A stretch of 64,000 nucleotides of DNA from Acidobacteriota bacterium (lineage in GTDB: Bacteria > Acidobacteriota > Terriglobia > Terriglobales > Acidobacteriaceae), in NCBI GenBank assembly GCA_021779935.1, contig JAJXZT010000049.1, forward strand, positions 186,001 through 250,000, in the 5' to 3' direction. The first letter of the stretch is position 1, and the number at the start of each line of letters is the position of its first letter. This document shows positions 25,182 through 36,659 of this stretch, piece after piece. The translations under genes were made by a program, and so were the position numbers. Below the pieces are notes generated by a model. It was not told the origin of the DNA. It saw nothing but the letters and a program-made list of their open reading frames with translations, and ran no database searches.

Positions 25182-25658
25182 ATGGAACAGACTCTTAAAC
25201 AAGTAGGCGAATTACTGCTCGGAGCGATTCCCACCTCGCTGCTCCTGTTGCTGCTCTACGCCGTTTATCACTTCCTGGTACATCGGCCACTGGTGCGCAT
25301 TCTCGAAGAGCGTCGTGCGCGCACCCTCGGAGCCATTGAAAAGGCGCGCGCCGATGTTGCCGCCGCCGAGGCCAAGGCCGTCGAGTACGAAGCTCGCCTC
25401 CGCGAAGCTCGCCTTGCGATCTTCAAGTCGCAGGAGTTGCGCCGTCACCAGGCGCAGCAGACTCGCGCCGAGGCCGTCGCCCAGGCCCGTGCCCGTGCCG
25501 ACGAGCAGGTGAAGCAGGCGCGCCAGCAGTTGCAGCAGGAAGTTGCCATCGCCCGCACATCTTTACAGGCGGATTCCGAGCAACTCGCCGCCGCCATCAT
25601 CAAGTCCATCCTTCAACCCGCCGGTGCTGGCCATGCCCCGGCAGCAGGCGGGCAATAA
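25182..25658 (+). CDS. atpF: ATP synthase F0 subunit b (first copy)
   Basis: Subunit b is the peripheral stalk that holds F1 to F0. The 158-residue protein has one N-terminal membrane segment (about 15-30, TSLLLLLLYAVYHFLV), then the conserved HRPLVRILEERRAR turn and a long Ala/Glu/Arg/Gln-rich coiled coil to about residue 140. AAGGA is very close to the ATG, so initiation may be weak. The stop overlaps the ATG of the next gene by one base (TAATG). Two different b-type genes in tandem suggest a b/b' heterodimer, as in cyanobacteria and chloroplasts. Confidence 0.9.
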   Translation: MEQTLKQVGELLLGAIPTSLLLLLLYAVYHFLVHRPLVRILEERRARTLGAIEKARADVAAAEAKAVEYEARLREARLAIFKSQELRRHQAQQTRAEAVAQARARADEQVKQARQQLQQEVAIARTSLQADSEQLAAAIIKSILQPAGAGHAPAAGGQ

Positions 25659-26389
25659 TGAAAAAAATCATTCGATCCGCAGTGGCCGTCTGCTTCCTCG
25701 CCTGTGCGCTCGGTCTCTTTGCCCAGACGCATTCTTCCGCCGCCGCGCCCTCCGCGCCGCAGCACCAGAACGCCGAGGCGCAGGAAGACACTCATTCGAT
25801 GCAGGGGCAGCTCGCCGAGCAGTCCGAGAAGGCTGCTGGTGAAGACGATGAGACCGCGCAGTTCAAGCACTCGCCGTCGGTCCTCTTTCTTGCGCACCTT
25901 ACGGGACTTTCGCCACAGTCTGCCTACTGGGTCTTTGTCGTTCTCAATTTCGCGATCCTCGCCGGGCTCATCTTCTGGTTCATGAAGTCGAACCTGCCCG
26001 CGATGTTCCGCACGCGTACCGCCACCATTCAGAAGGGAATTGAGGAAGCGCGCAAGGCCAGTGCTGAAGCCTCCGCCCGCCTCTCTGAGATTGAGGGCCG
26101 CCTGGCGAAGCTCGATGGCGAGATTTCTGCCTTGCGCAGCGCTGCCGAAGCCGATTTCAGCGCCGAAGAACAGCGCATCCGGCAGGCCGCCGAGGAAGAT
26201 GCCCGCCGCGTCGTCGAGATGGCCGAGCACGAGATCGCCGCTGCCGGCAAGAATGCGCATCGCGAATTGAAGGCGTTTGTCGCCGAGTTGTCTGTCGGCC
26301 TCGCCGAGAAAAAGATCAAGGTCGATTCCGTCACCGACGCATCCCTGGTCAGCGGATTTGTCAGCCGGCTTGGAAAGGACGGTAAGTAA
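25658..26389 (+). CDS. ATP synthase F0 subunit b' with N-terminal signal-like extension
   Basis: The 243-residue protein has a second b-type stalk: membrane segment at about 91-110 (AYWVFVVLNFAILAGLIFWF), then KSNLPAMFRTRTATIQKGIE and a long coiled coil. Unlike usual b subunits (about 160 residues), it has about 85 extra residues in front. These contain a signal-peptide-like start (KKIIRSAVAVCFLACALGLF) and an acidic Gln/Glu-rich stretch. This would place an extra domain outside the cytoplasm or leave a cleaved N-terminus. It overlaps its neighbours by one base on both sides (TAATG), so it is translationally coupled. Confidence 0.88.
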   Translation: MKKIIRSAVAVCFLACALGLFAQTHSSAAAPSAPQHQNAEAQEDTHSMQGQLAEQSEKAAGEDDETAQFKHSPSVLFLAHLTGLSPQSAYWVFVVLNFAILAGLIFWFMKSNLPAMFRTRTATIQKGIEEARKASAEASARLSEIEGRLAKLDGEISALRSAAEADFSAEEQRIRQAAEEDARRVVEMAEHEIAAAGKNAHRELKAFVAELSVGLAEKKIKVDSVTDASLVSGFVSRLGKDGK

Positions 26390-26931
26390 TGGCCGAAGTA
26401 AGCAGTCGTTACGCCCGTGCCTTTGTCGATATCGTTTTCGACTCCAAGCTGGATGCCGCGCTCATTGCCCGCCAGCTTGACCAGTTCGTCGAGCTCTTCC
26501 AGGGCAGTGAAGACCTTCGCCGCGCCTGGGAGAATCCCGCGATTTCCGCCGACGAGAAGCGCAAGGTGCTGGATTCCATCGTTGCCCGCATCGGCGATGT
26601 TTCGCGTCCGTTGCGCAACTTCCTGGCCGTGCTTATCGATCACCAGCGCATCGTGCAGTTGCCGCAGATCGTGCGCCAGTTTGAAGCGGAGATGAACCAC
26701 CGTCTCGGCCTCGTGGAAGCCGAAGTGATCAGCGCGCGTCCGCTTTCGGACTCCGAGCGCCAGTCGCTTGTCGCCCAGGTGGTGCAGTTAACCGGACGGC
26801 AGGTTTCTGCGCAATACAGCACCGACGCCACTTTGCTTGGCGGCGCCGTCGTTAAGCTTGGCAGCACCGTTTATGACGGTTCCGTACGCGGCCAGCTCCA
26901 GAAGATCAAGCAGCAGTTAATTGCGGAGTGA
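26389..26931 (+). CDS. atpH: ATP synthase F1 subunit delta
   Basis: The 180-residue delta subunit (OSCP family) joins the b stalk to the top of F1. It starts EVSSRYARAFVDIVFDSKLD and has the conserved C-terminal stretch ISARPLSDSERQSL followed by DATLLGGAVVKLGSTVYDGS and the usual end RGQLQKIKQQL. The ATG overlaps the b' stop by one base. The 137-nt gap to atpA is longer than others in the operon and contains a heptad array. Confidence 0.95.
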   Translation: MAEVSSRYARAFVDIVFDSKLDAALIARQLDQFVELFQGSEDLRRAWENPAISADEKRKVLDSIVARIGDVSRPLRNFLAVLIDHQRIVQLPQIVRQFEAEMNHRLGLVEAEVISARPLSDSERQSLVAQVVQLTGRQVSAQYSTDATLLGGAVVKLGSTVYDGSVRGQLQKIKQQLIAE

Positions 26932-27037
26932 TGTTTCGCCGCGCTTGGCCGGTCCCCTCATTCGGGAGACGGCATTGGTTTTTACAGTGGTTGCACGCAG
27001 GTTTTAGAACCTTACTCGCCTCCGCATATCGGCCTTT

Positions 27038-28610
<1,573 letters not shown>

Positions 28611-28640
28611 CTTTCGCAACCGGCGATTCGTGACTGAACT

Positions 28641-29675
28641 ATGGCAAACGTTTTAGACATCCGGCGGCGTATTCGCAGCGTCAAGAGCACGCGGCAGATC
28701 ACCAAGGCCATGAAAATGGTCTCGGCCGCCAAACTCCGCCGCGCCCAGGAGCGCGCCCTCGCCGCGCGTCCTTACGCGCAGATGCTGACGAACGTCCTCA
28801 AATCGCTCGTCACCCGCGCGGACTGCTTCGATCCCGAGACCGGCGAACCGCTCCACCCACTGCTCGTCCAGCGCGAGGAAAAGAACATCCTCGTCATCAT
28901 CGTCACCGCGGATCGCGGACTGGCCGGAGCCTTCAACTCCAACATCATCAAGTCCGCCCAGCGCTTTCTGGAAAGCAAGGGCGGCGTCAACATCGACATC
29001 GAGTGCATCGGCCGCAAGGCGCGCGATTTCTTCCGTCGCCGTTTCCCCATGGAAACCCCCGACGGCCCCCGCAGCGCCCCGGTCCGCATTACCGGCGAAC
29101 ATCCCGGCCTGCTCTCCAAACCTGATTTCGCCACCGTGGAGGAAGTCGCCGAGGACATCATTGGCCGCTACACCCGCAGCGAACTCGATGCCGTCTACGT
29201 GCTCTTCAACGAGTTCAAGTCGGTGATTGCCCAGCGCCTCGTGGTGGAAACCGTGTTGCCCATCTCCCAGATCGGCGAGCGTGACATCCGCCAGGCCGAG
29301 GAGCTTTCGCAGAAGGAACTTGAGCGTGCCGGCGAAGCCGCTGCCGCTGCCGGTGTTTCTCTCACCGAGCCGGATACCGCCGAGATTGATGCGCGTGCCG
29401 CGAAATTCGGTACCGAGCAAGTGGATTACATCTATGAGCAGCCCCCTAAACAGTTGTTTGCCGCGCTGCTGCCCAAGTACGTTTCCGTGCAGTTGTATCG
29501 CTCGGTGCTGGAGTCGGTTGCCGCCGAACATGCCGCCCGCATGACGGCCATGGATTCGGCAACCAACAACGCCACCGACATGATTGACTCCCTGACGCTC
29601 ACCATGAACCGTGCCCGTCAGGCAGCCATCACCAAAGAGATTATCGAGATCGTCAGCGGCGCCGCCGCGTTGTAA
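28641..29675 (+). CDS. atpG: ATP synthase F1 subunit gamma (enlarged)
   Basis: Gamma is the rotating central shaft. It shows the conserved N-terminal helix (NVLDIRRRIRSVKSTRQITK then MKMVSAAKLRRAQ) and the C-terminal helix (RMTAMDSATNNATDMIDSLT). At 344 residues it is about 55 longer than the E. coli protein. Extra residues occur around FPMETPDGPRSAPVRITGEH and in the AGEAAAAAGVSLTEPDTAEI region, both in the outer domain. The stop is followed after 3 nt by the left arm of element D. Confidence 0.95.
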   Translation: MANVLDIRRRIRSVKSTRQITKAMKMVSAAKLRRAQERALAARPYAQMLTNVLKSLVTRADCFDPETGEPLHPLLVQREEKNILVIIVTADRGLAGAFNSNIIKSAQRFLESKGGVNIDIECIGRKARDFFRRRFPMETPDGPRSAPVRITGEHPGLLSKPDFATVEEVAEDIIGRYTRSELDAVYVLFNEFKSVIAQRLVVETVLPISQIGERDIRQAEELSQKELERAGEAAAAAGVSLTEPDTAEIDARAAKFGTEQVDYIYEQPPKQLFAALLPKYVSVQLYRSVLESVAAEHAARMTAMDSATNNATDMIDSLTLTMNRARQAAITKEIIEIVSGAAAL

Positions 29676-29678
29676 AGA

Positions 29679-31276
<1,598 letters not shown>

Positions 31277-31333
31277 GCGGAACTGCTGTATTGCTCTTAG
31301 CCGCCAGCCGGTGAAATTACATCTTCGGCACGT

Positions 31334-31368
31334 GGCTAAGGGCTAACAGCTAAAGGCTAACGGCTTGG
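31334..31368 (+). repeat. Heptad array E (GGCTAAN x4-5) before atpC
   Basis: The units GGCTAAG-GGCTAAC-AGCTAAA-GGCTAAC-GGCTTGG run in exact 7-nt period and end 4 nt before the atpC ATG. A weak left partner of two units in reverse orientation (CTTAGCC-GCCAGCC) lies at 31296-31309, 19 nt after the atpD stop. Confidence 0.7.
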
Positions 31369-31372
31369 TTTT

Positions 31373-31789
31373 ATGGCTGACACTTTCCAACTCGAAATCG
31401 TGACTCCTGAGCGCCTTGTCGTGCGCGACACCGCCGAGGAGGCACAGATCCCCGGCAAGGCTGGCTACATGGGCATTCTGCCCGGACACGCCCCGCTTAT
31501 CAGCGAACTCGCCGTCGGTGAAATCACCTACACCCACGGCGGCGCCACCACGCGTTTCGCCGTCGCCTGGGGATTCGTCGAAGTCCTTCCCGACAAGGTC
31601 ACCATCCTGGCGGAAACCTGCGAACGTGCCGAGGACATCGATGTCTCCCGCGCGCAGGCCGCCTATGACCGCGCCGCGGAGCGCATGAAAGAGGGCGGCG
31701 AAATCGATTACGATCGCGCTCTCATCGCCCTGCAACGCGCCGAAGTCCGTCTCGAAGTCGCCAAGAAGGGCGGCCTCGCCGCGCACTAA
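31373..31789 (+). CDS. atpC: ATP synthase F1 subunit epsilon
   Basis: Epsilon joins gamma to the c-ring and can inhibit hydrolysis. The 138-residue protein has the N-terminal beta-sandwich (FQLEIVTPERLVVRDTAEEA, IPGKAGYMGILPGHAPLISE) and a C-terminal two-helix part with Ala/Arg-rich sequence ending RAEVRLEVAKKGGLAAH. It is the last gene of the cluster. Genes for subunits a and c are missing here and must lie elsewhere. The 220 nt after it contain no gene that I can support. Confidence 0.95.
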   Translation: MADTFQLEIVTPERLVVRDTAEEAQIPGKAGYMGILPGHAPLISELAVGEITYTHGGATTRFAVAWGFVEVLPDKVTILAETCERAEDIDVSRAQAAYDRAAERMKEGGEIDYDRALIALQRAEVRLEVAKKGGLAAH

Positions 31790-32008
31790 GCTTCGACGTC
31801 GGTATCTGTTTTTGCGTGCCCCTCGATAAGGGCGAAGTCATCGTCAAGAATCAAGAAATCCCGAGTGGTGCGCAAGCATCGCTCGGCTGACTTTTGCTCC
31901 CTGCAAACTTCGCGCTCATCTCTTCAGTTTTGTTCTCAATCAATCCGCGCCGGTACGTGGCGTTATTCTGTCTTTGATTCAAACACTTCTACCTGCACGA
32001 TACTTCTT

Positions 32009-32251
32009 TCACGGCAGCAGCTTGTGGATGCCAAACGCAAATGCGCAGATGATGAGGATCAATGTGCACCACGTTGTGAATTGCAGTTTAGGGGAGAAAT
32101 AGCGCTTCATGGTCGGGAAGAGCAGGAGCATGCCCGGCACGAACCCGACCGACAGGGCCGCAAACTGGCCGAGTCCGAGGGCATGACCTAGCATCGGTCC
32201 GAAGAGACAGACCAAGAACGCAGCCGCTAAAGTAAAGATAGCTACCTTCAT
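32009..32251 (-). CDS. Small integral membrane protein next to the Cys-repeat protein
   Basis: The 80-residue protein is almost wholly hydrophobic. It has two or three membrane segments: about 2-22 (VAIFTLAAAFLVCLFGPMLG), 26-43 (FAALSVGFVPGMLLLFP) and 56-76 (TTWCTLILIICAFAFGI), with a basic loop MKRYFSPK. GGAGG lies 6 nt before the ATG at 32251. It starts only 10 nt after the stop of the preceding secreted-protein gene, so the two are one operon. It may be an immunity or export partner, but nothing proves this. Confidence 0.75.
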   Translation of the reverse strand: MKVAIFTLAAAFLVCLFGPMLGHALGLGQFAALSVGFVPGMLLLFPTMKRYFSPKLQFTTWCTLILIICAFAFGIHKLLP

Positions 32252-32261
32252 AGCGCCTCCG

Positions 32262-33176
32262 CTAGTTCCACAGAGTGCCATATGAGCAGCCAACTGCCGC
32301 GGTTACGCAACCGGCTACAGCACACGGGCCCCACGCGATTTCTGCATTCCACCAGTGGATAATTGCACATCCGGCCGCCGCACCGCCGCACCAGGAGCCG
32401 GTACACTTGAAATACGATCGCCATCCTCCTGCCCATGTTATCTTCGCCAGAACATACTCCGCGAATGGCAATCCGTTTCTTAAAGGACGATTTTTTACCG
32501 TCGATGATAGTGGCAACGACGGATCGATATTCGTGTACATGTCTGAACCGGGAACAGGAGGCTGCAAAGTATTATTGATCACGTCTGCCTCGTATACGAC
32601 ATTCCACGAATAAACGTTGTGGTCAGGCATTACGAGGATGATATTTCCGACATACTCGTCCAGTAGGTTGCCGTTTGCATCAAATTGTTGTGCGATTGCC
32701 GTGCCGTGCCATTCATAGGGTAAATTCAGCACGGGGATGAAGGTCAGCTCCTGCCATCCAGCACTTGCGTCAATTGTCGTGGGATCGTCTTCTACTGGAA
32801 GCGCACCACGGTTTTGTAGGAGTGGTACCCCACAAGAAGCTCGTTGATTCCGTTTACTGACGGGCAAGACCATTGGGGACAATTCCGCCATGTCGATGCC
32901 CTTGTGCTGCAAGGGTTGTTCGGCAAGCGCCATGTAGCGTGGCAGTCGAACCCCGGTCGCATTCTCCCATTGCATTCCACCACGATCCTCGAAGAACCGA
33001 AGTGCATTGTTGATTCGGTTGTTGTGTATCCGTAGTCGTTGAATATTTTGAGTAATTTCATGACGTCTGATAAATCTGGCCTTCCGGCGCCCACCCGCTG
33101 CGAAAGCACTTGTACTTGTGGTGACAACCGAGGCAAGTGTCCATATTGCGAATACGTAACAAAGTTTTCTACGCAT
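32262..33176 (-). CDS. Secreted protein with duplicated C-x4-C-x6-C tail
   Basis: The 304-residue protein has a signal peptide (RRKLCYVFAIWTLASVVTTS ... AFA), a middle domain of about 200 residues with no recognised family, and a distinct C-terminal stretch of about 45 residues. This tail contains CTGSWCGGAAAGC and CAVAGCVTAAVGC, which are two copies of C-x4-C-x6-C separated by 14 residues rich in Trp (HWWNAEIAWGP). The mix of small hydrophobic residues, Gly and spaced Cys resembles the mature part of Cys-rich bacteriocins such as halocin C8. Composition is more AT-rich than the neighbours. The function is inferred, not shown. Confidence 0.75.
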   Translation of the reverse strand: MRRKLCYVFAIWTLASVVTTSTSAFAAGGRRKARFIRRHEITQNIQRLRIHNNRINNALRFFEDRGGMQWENATGVRLPRYMALAEQPLQHKGIDMAELSPMVLPVSKRNQRASCGVPLLQNRGALPVEDDPTTIDASAGWQELTFIPVLNLPYEWHGTAIAQQFDANGNLLDEYVGNIILVMPDHNVYSWNVVYEADVINNTLQPPVPGSDMYTNIDPSLPLSSTVKNRPLRNGLPFAEYVLAKITWAGGWRSYFKCTGSWCGGAAAGCAIIHWWNAEIAWGPCAVAGCVTAAVGCSYGTLWN

Positions 33177-33600
33177 GGAAATACGCCTCCCTTACTTGCG
33201 TGCATCAACGTGGGAACAATGTTCCTACGAGTGAGAGGATTGTGCCCCAAAGTCGGCAACCCATCGAACCGGTCATTGTCCTGTTACAAAATCCGAACAT
33301 ATCTGCACATGTAATTGCATTGATTGTCCTGCGGAGCCGTGGTGAGTGCTGCTTCTCATTAGTGCTGACTGGGGCCAAATTGGGAAGCGCGTTGATAGGC
33401 AACCATAAGACTTGTTCCGAGTCCGGAACACAGGCAGCGCCGGTTTCCTTGTCTGCGCCAGGAACACATTTCTCGCGTTCTGAGTATGGCTTCGAGAGCC
33501 TATCCTTTCTATGAACTTTTCGCTGGCGGAATCCGATGTTGGCTCCTGCGCAATCCGCGGCTTTTTCTGTCTTCCCGTTTCTCCGGTTTTCCGTTTGCCT

Positions 33601-33692
33601 GATAAGCTCTTCGGTTTGCCTTACGGCCCCAAATCCCTTATGGAGTTCGCAATCATGGAAATCAAGACTATTGGTGTTATCGCTGCCGTCGC
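33601..33692 (+). pseudogene. Truncated copy of the 5' end of the hydroxyacyl-CoA dehydrogenase gene
   Basis: About 90 bp here match 38418-38509 with only a few differences: leader, ATGGAGTTCGCAATCATGGA, and the first codons (MEIKTIGVIAAV here, [12 protein letters not shown] there). Similarity ends at about 33690 and no dehydrogenase sequence follows. It is a duplicated promoter/start fragment. The rest of 33177-33993 shows no gene; it holds this fragment, a heptad array and the probable promoters of the divergent secreted-protein and kinase genes. Confidence 0.8.
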
Positions 33693-33727
33693 CCGTGGCA
33701 GTTCGTTTTTGCTTGTTGCCCTTCTTC

Positions 33728-33757
33728 CTTGAAACTCGAAACCTGAAACTCGAAACT
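33728..33757 (+). repeat. Heptad array H, (CTNGAAA)4CT
   Basis: Four exact heptads (CTTGAAA, CTCGAAA, CCTGAAA, CTCGAAA) plus CT. It shares 27 consecutive bases with the right arm of element B. It follows the dehydrogenase gene fragment, so both were probably copied into this gap. No left arm was found. Confidence 0.7.
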
Positions 33758-33993
33758 TCTGTCCCTTTCGTTTTGGCTCAGTAGCCTGGCGGCCCAGCAA
33801 CTTAACAGCTATCCGTTCTTGCCTTTTCGCACTGTCTCGCCCTACAATCCTGCGAACCCTTCCCCCGGCTGATTCTTTGCCGTTTCTATGCATTGTTGTC
33901 GCTCGTAGTCGTCTGGGCCCCTCGCAAGGCAGGCCGGCAGTCTCTTGACTGGCCGAGCCGAGTACCCGTCTCCTTGTCTCCGGAGGCGCGTGG

Positions 33994-36525
33994 ATGGAGC
34001 GAACCATGGCGTCCAACAAGCGCAAGATCGCATGGGCTGACGTTGCCATCGGAGCCGTCGTCAGTCTTGTCGTCCTTTTCCTTTTCTTCTTTCACTGGGC
34101 TGATGGCATGGAGTTCAAGCTCTATGACATGCGCGCCAAGCTGCGCGCGCACAGTCAGGCCTCTGACAACATCATCCTTGTCGGCATCGATGACCAGAGC
34201 ATCCGCGAGATTGGACGCTGGCCCTGGCCGCGTTCCTACATGGCTTCCATGATCGACCAGCTCTCCAACGCCGGAGCCAAGGTCATCGGCGTCGATGTCT
34301 TCTTCAGCGACAAGGAGCTCAATCCCGGCCTCGACGAAATTCGCGCTCTTGCCCAGGTCGTCGCGCAGAAGAAGGGCGCCGCCGACATCGAGCAGCTTCT
34401 CAACGACTCCGCCACCCGTCTCGACAACGACGCGCATCTCTCCGACTCGCTCGCCCTCGCCGGCAACTGCGTTCTGCCCATGTATTTCGTACAGGGCCAG
34501 GCCATCGGCAAAAACGACAAGCCTATTCCGCCCGACGTCGAAAAGAACTTCATCCCCAACATCCGCGCCACCGGACAGGAAACCGAGGCCATCGATTTCA
34601 TCCCGCCCTATGCGGCCTTCGCCAAGGTCTCGCGCGCCATCGGACAGGCCAACCTCACGCCCTCGCCCGACGGTGTCCAGCGCGCCGTTCCGCTCGTCGT
34701 CGACTACAACGGCCGCCTCTTTCCGTCCTTCGGATTGCAGGTCCTCGCCGCTTATTACAACTTAAGTCCCGACGACTATCGCTACACTCCCGGCAAGGAG
34801 CTTGTCCTCGGACGCGCCCACATTCCCATCGACGCGCAGGGCCAGATGCTCGTCAACTTCATCGGCCCGCCCTACAAAACTTTCCCCACCGTTTCCTTCG
34901 CCGATGTCCTCAACAAGAAGATCCAGAACATGGATGTCTTCCGCGACAAGATTGTCCTCATCGGCATGATGGCCACTGGTGGCGGCGACCTCCAGGTCAC
35001 GCCCGTCGGCGATCTCTATCCCGGCGTTGAGATCTTCGCCACCCAGGTTCAGGACATCCTCGGCAACAGCTATCTCATCCGTCCTCCGTGGGCGCGCAAC
35101 GTCGAACTCGTTGTCATGATTTTCTTCGCGCTCTTCGTCTCGCTCGCCATTCCGCATCTCAGCGCGAGCCGTTCCGCCATCATCGCCGCCATTCTTCTCA
35201 TCGCCACCGTTGGCGGCGGCATCTGGGCCTTCACCGCCTATGGATACTGGCTCAAAATGCTCTATCCATGCCTGATGCTGGTCCTCGGTTACACCGTCGT
35301 CGTCTCCAAGCGCTACCTCGTCACCGAGCGTCGCAAGGAAGTCCTCGAAGGCGAATCCGCCGAAACCAACAAGATGCTCGGCCTCTCCTTCCAGGGACAG
35401 GGCATGCTCGACATGGCCTTTGAAAAATTCCGCAAGTGCCCGGTCGACGACAGCATCAAGGAGTGTCTCTACAACCTCGCGCTCGACTTCGAACGCAAGC
35501 GCCAGTTCAACAAGGCTGTCTCCGCGCTCGAACAGATCATGACCACAGACAAGGGTTACAAGGACGTCGCGCAGCGTGCCGAAAAATTGCGTGTCGCCGG
35601 CGAGACCGTGATCTTTGGCGGACGCGGCGGCATGAAGGGTGGCGGCGCCGATTCCACCGTCCTCGTCGACCACGGCCCCGGCGATCTCGCCAAGCCTACG
35701 CTTGGCCGTTATGAAGTCATGCGCGAACTCGGCAAGGGAGCCATGGGCGTCGTCTATCTCGGCAAGGACCCGAAGATCAATCGCGAAGTCGCCATCAAGA
35801 CCCTGCGCTTCGAAGATGAGTTCGATCCCGCCGACATGAAGGCCATGAAGGAGCGCTTCTTCCGCGAGGCCGAATCCGCCGGACGTCTCGTCCATCCCAA
35901 CATCGTCACCATCTACGATGCCGGCGACGACGGCGATATCAGCTACATCGCCATGGAACTGCTCAACGGCACCGATCTCAAGGACTATGTCCATCGCGAC
36001 AAACTCCTGCCCATGAACGAGATCATGGAGGACATCGCCCGCGTCGCCGATGCGCTCGACTATGCGCACACACAGGGCGTCGTCCATCGCGACATCAAGC
36101 CGGCCAACATCATGCGTCTCAAGGACGGCTCCATCAAGGTCACAGACTTCGGCATCGCACGCATCACTTCGCAGTCCAGGACCGCCACCGGCACCGTCAT
36201 GGGCACGCCCTCCTACATGGCGCCCGAGCAGTTGGCAGGAAAGAAAGTGGATGGCCGCGCCGATCTCTTCTCCCTCGGCGTCACGCTCTACGAACTGCTT
36301 ACCGGAGAGAAGCCGTTCACCGGCGAGAGCGTCGCCACGCTGATGTATCGCATTGCCAATGAAGCGCACCCGCCCATAAGATCGCAACGTGTCGATCTAC
36401 CGGCGGGCATCGACGAGGTCATCAACAAGGCTTTGCAGAAGGACCCGGACCATCGCTACCAGCACGGCGCGGAAATGGCTCGCGAAATCCGCGAGGTCCT
36501 GCGTCAGATGGCCGAAGGACAGTAA
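33994..36525 (+). CDS. CHASE2-domain serine/threonine protein kinase
   Basis: The 843-residue transmembrane kinase has one N-terminal membrane segment (about 17-35), an extracytoplasmic CHASE2 sensor (about 40-365: VGIDDQSIREIGRWPWPRSY, VIGVDVFF) and three membrane segments at about 370-440. A TPR-like helical linker (about 450-545) precedes a Hanks-type kinase domain (about 572-840). Kinase motifs are the glycine loop GKGAMGVVYLG, Lys in VAIKTL, HRDIKPANIM, DFGIAR and SYMAPEQLAGKKVDGRADLF. It would phosphorylate proteins in response to an external signal. The phosphatase and FHA genes follow, forming a signalling unit. ATG 34006 is an alternative start. Confidence 0.95.
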   Translation: MERTMASNKRKIAWADVAIGAVVSLVVLFLFFFHWADGMEFKLYDMRAKLRAHSQASDNIILVGIDDQSIREIGRWPWPRSYMASMIDQLSNAGAKVIGVDVFFSDKELNPGLDEIRALAQVVAQKKGAADIEQLLNDSATRLDNDAHLSDSLALAGNCVLPMYFVQGQAIGKNDKPIPPDVEKNFIPNIRATGQETEAIDFIPPYAAFAKVSRAIGQANLTPSPDGVQRAVPLVVDYNGRLFPSFGLQVLAAYYNLSPDDYRYTPGKELVLGRAHIPIDAQGQMLVNFIGPPYKTFPTVSFADVLNKKIQNMDVFRDKIVLIGMMATGGGDLQVTPVGDLYPGVEIFATQVQDILGNSYLIRPPWARNVELVVMIFFALFVSLAIPHLSASRSAIIAAILLIATVGGGIWAFTAYGYWLKMLYPCLMLVLGYTVVVSKRYLVTERRKEVLEGESAETNKMLGLSFQGQGMLDMAFEKFRKCPVDDSIKECLYNLALDFERKRQFNKAVSALEQIMTTDKGYKDVAQRAEKLRVAGETVIFGGRGGMKGGGADSTVLVDHGPGDLAKPTLGRYEVMRELGKGAMGVVYLGKDPKINREVAIKTLRFEDEFDPADMKAMKERFFREAESAGRLVHPNIVTIYDAGDDGDISYIAMELLNGTDLKDYVHRDKLLPMNEIMEDIARVADALDYAHTQGVVHRDIKPANIMRLKDGSIKVTDFGIARITSQSRTATGTVMGTPSYMAPEQLAGKKVDGRADLFSLGVTLYELLTGEKPFTGESVATLMYRIANEAHPPIRSQRVDLPAGIDEVINKALQKDPDHRYQHGAEMAREIREVLRQMAEGQ

Positions 36526-36588
36526 CCGGGTGTGAGTTGGGTGGCCCAGCAAGCTTCCGTTGCTTGCATGGGATCGGCAAAAGGCGGG

Positions 36589-36618
36589 TGCCCCATCCTG
36601 AGCGCAGCGAAGGGTGGG
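36589..36618 (+). repeat. REP-like palindromic element (diverged copy)
   Basis: TGCCCCATCCTGAGCGCAGC followed by GAAGGGTGGG has imperfect inverted ends like the perfect copies at 38243-38281 and 39355-39394. It sits between the kinase and phosphatase genes, right before a heptad array. Confidence 0.5.
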
Positions 36619-36620
36619 TA

Positions 36621-36651
36621 CTCGAAACTTGAAACTTGAAACTCGAAACTG
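36621..36651 (+). repeat. Heptad array G, (CTNGAAA)4CTG before the PP2C gene
   Basis: Four exact heptads CTCGAAA-CTTGAAA-CTTGAAA-CTCGAAA plus CTG end 8 nt before the phosphatase ATG, which has no Shine-Dalgarno sequence. No left arm is visible; a REP-like palindrome occupies the upstream side. Confidence 0.7.
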
Positions 36652-36659
36652 TCTTTACC

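Noticed and set aside
33205-33402. 65-codon minus-strand frame upstream of the Cys-repeat gene
   Set aside because: No ribosome site, no hydrophobic or conserved pattern, and an overlapping alternative frame of similar length. Treated as chance.
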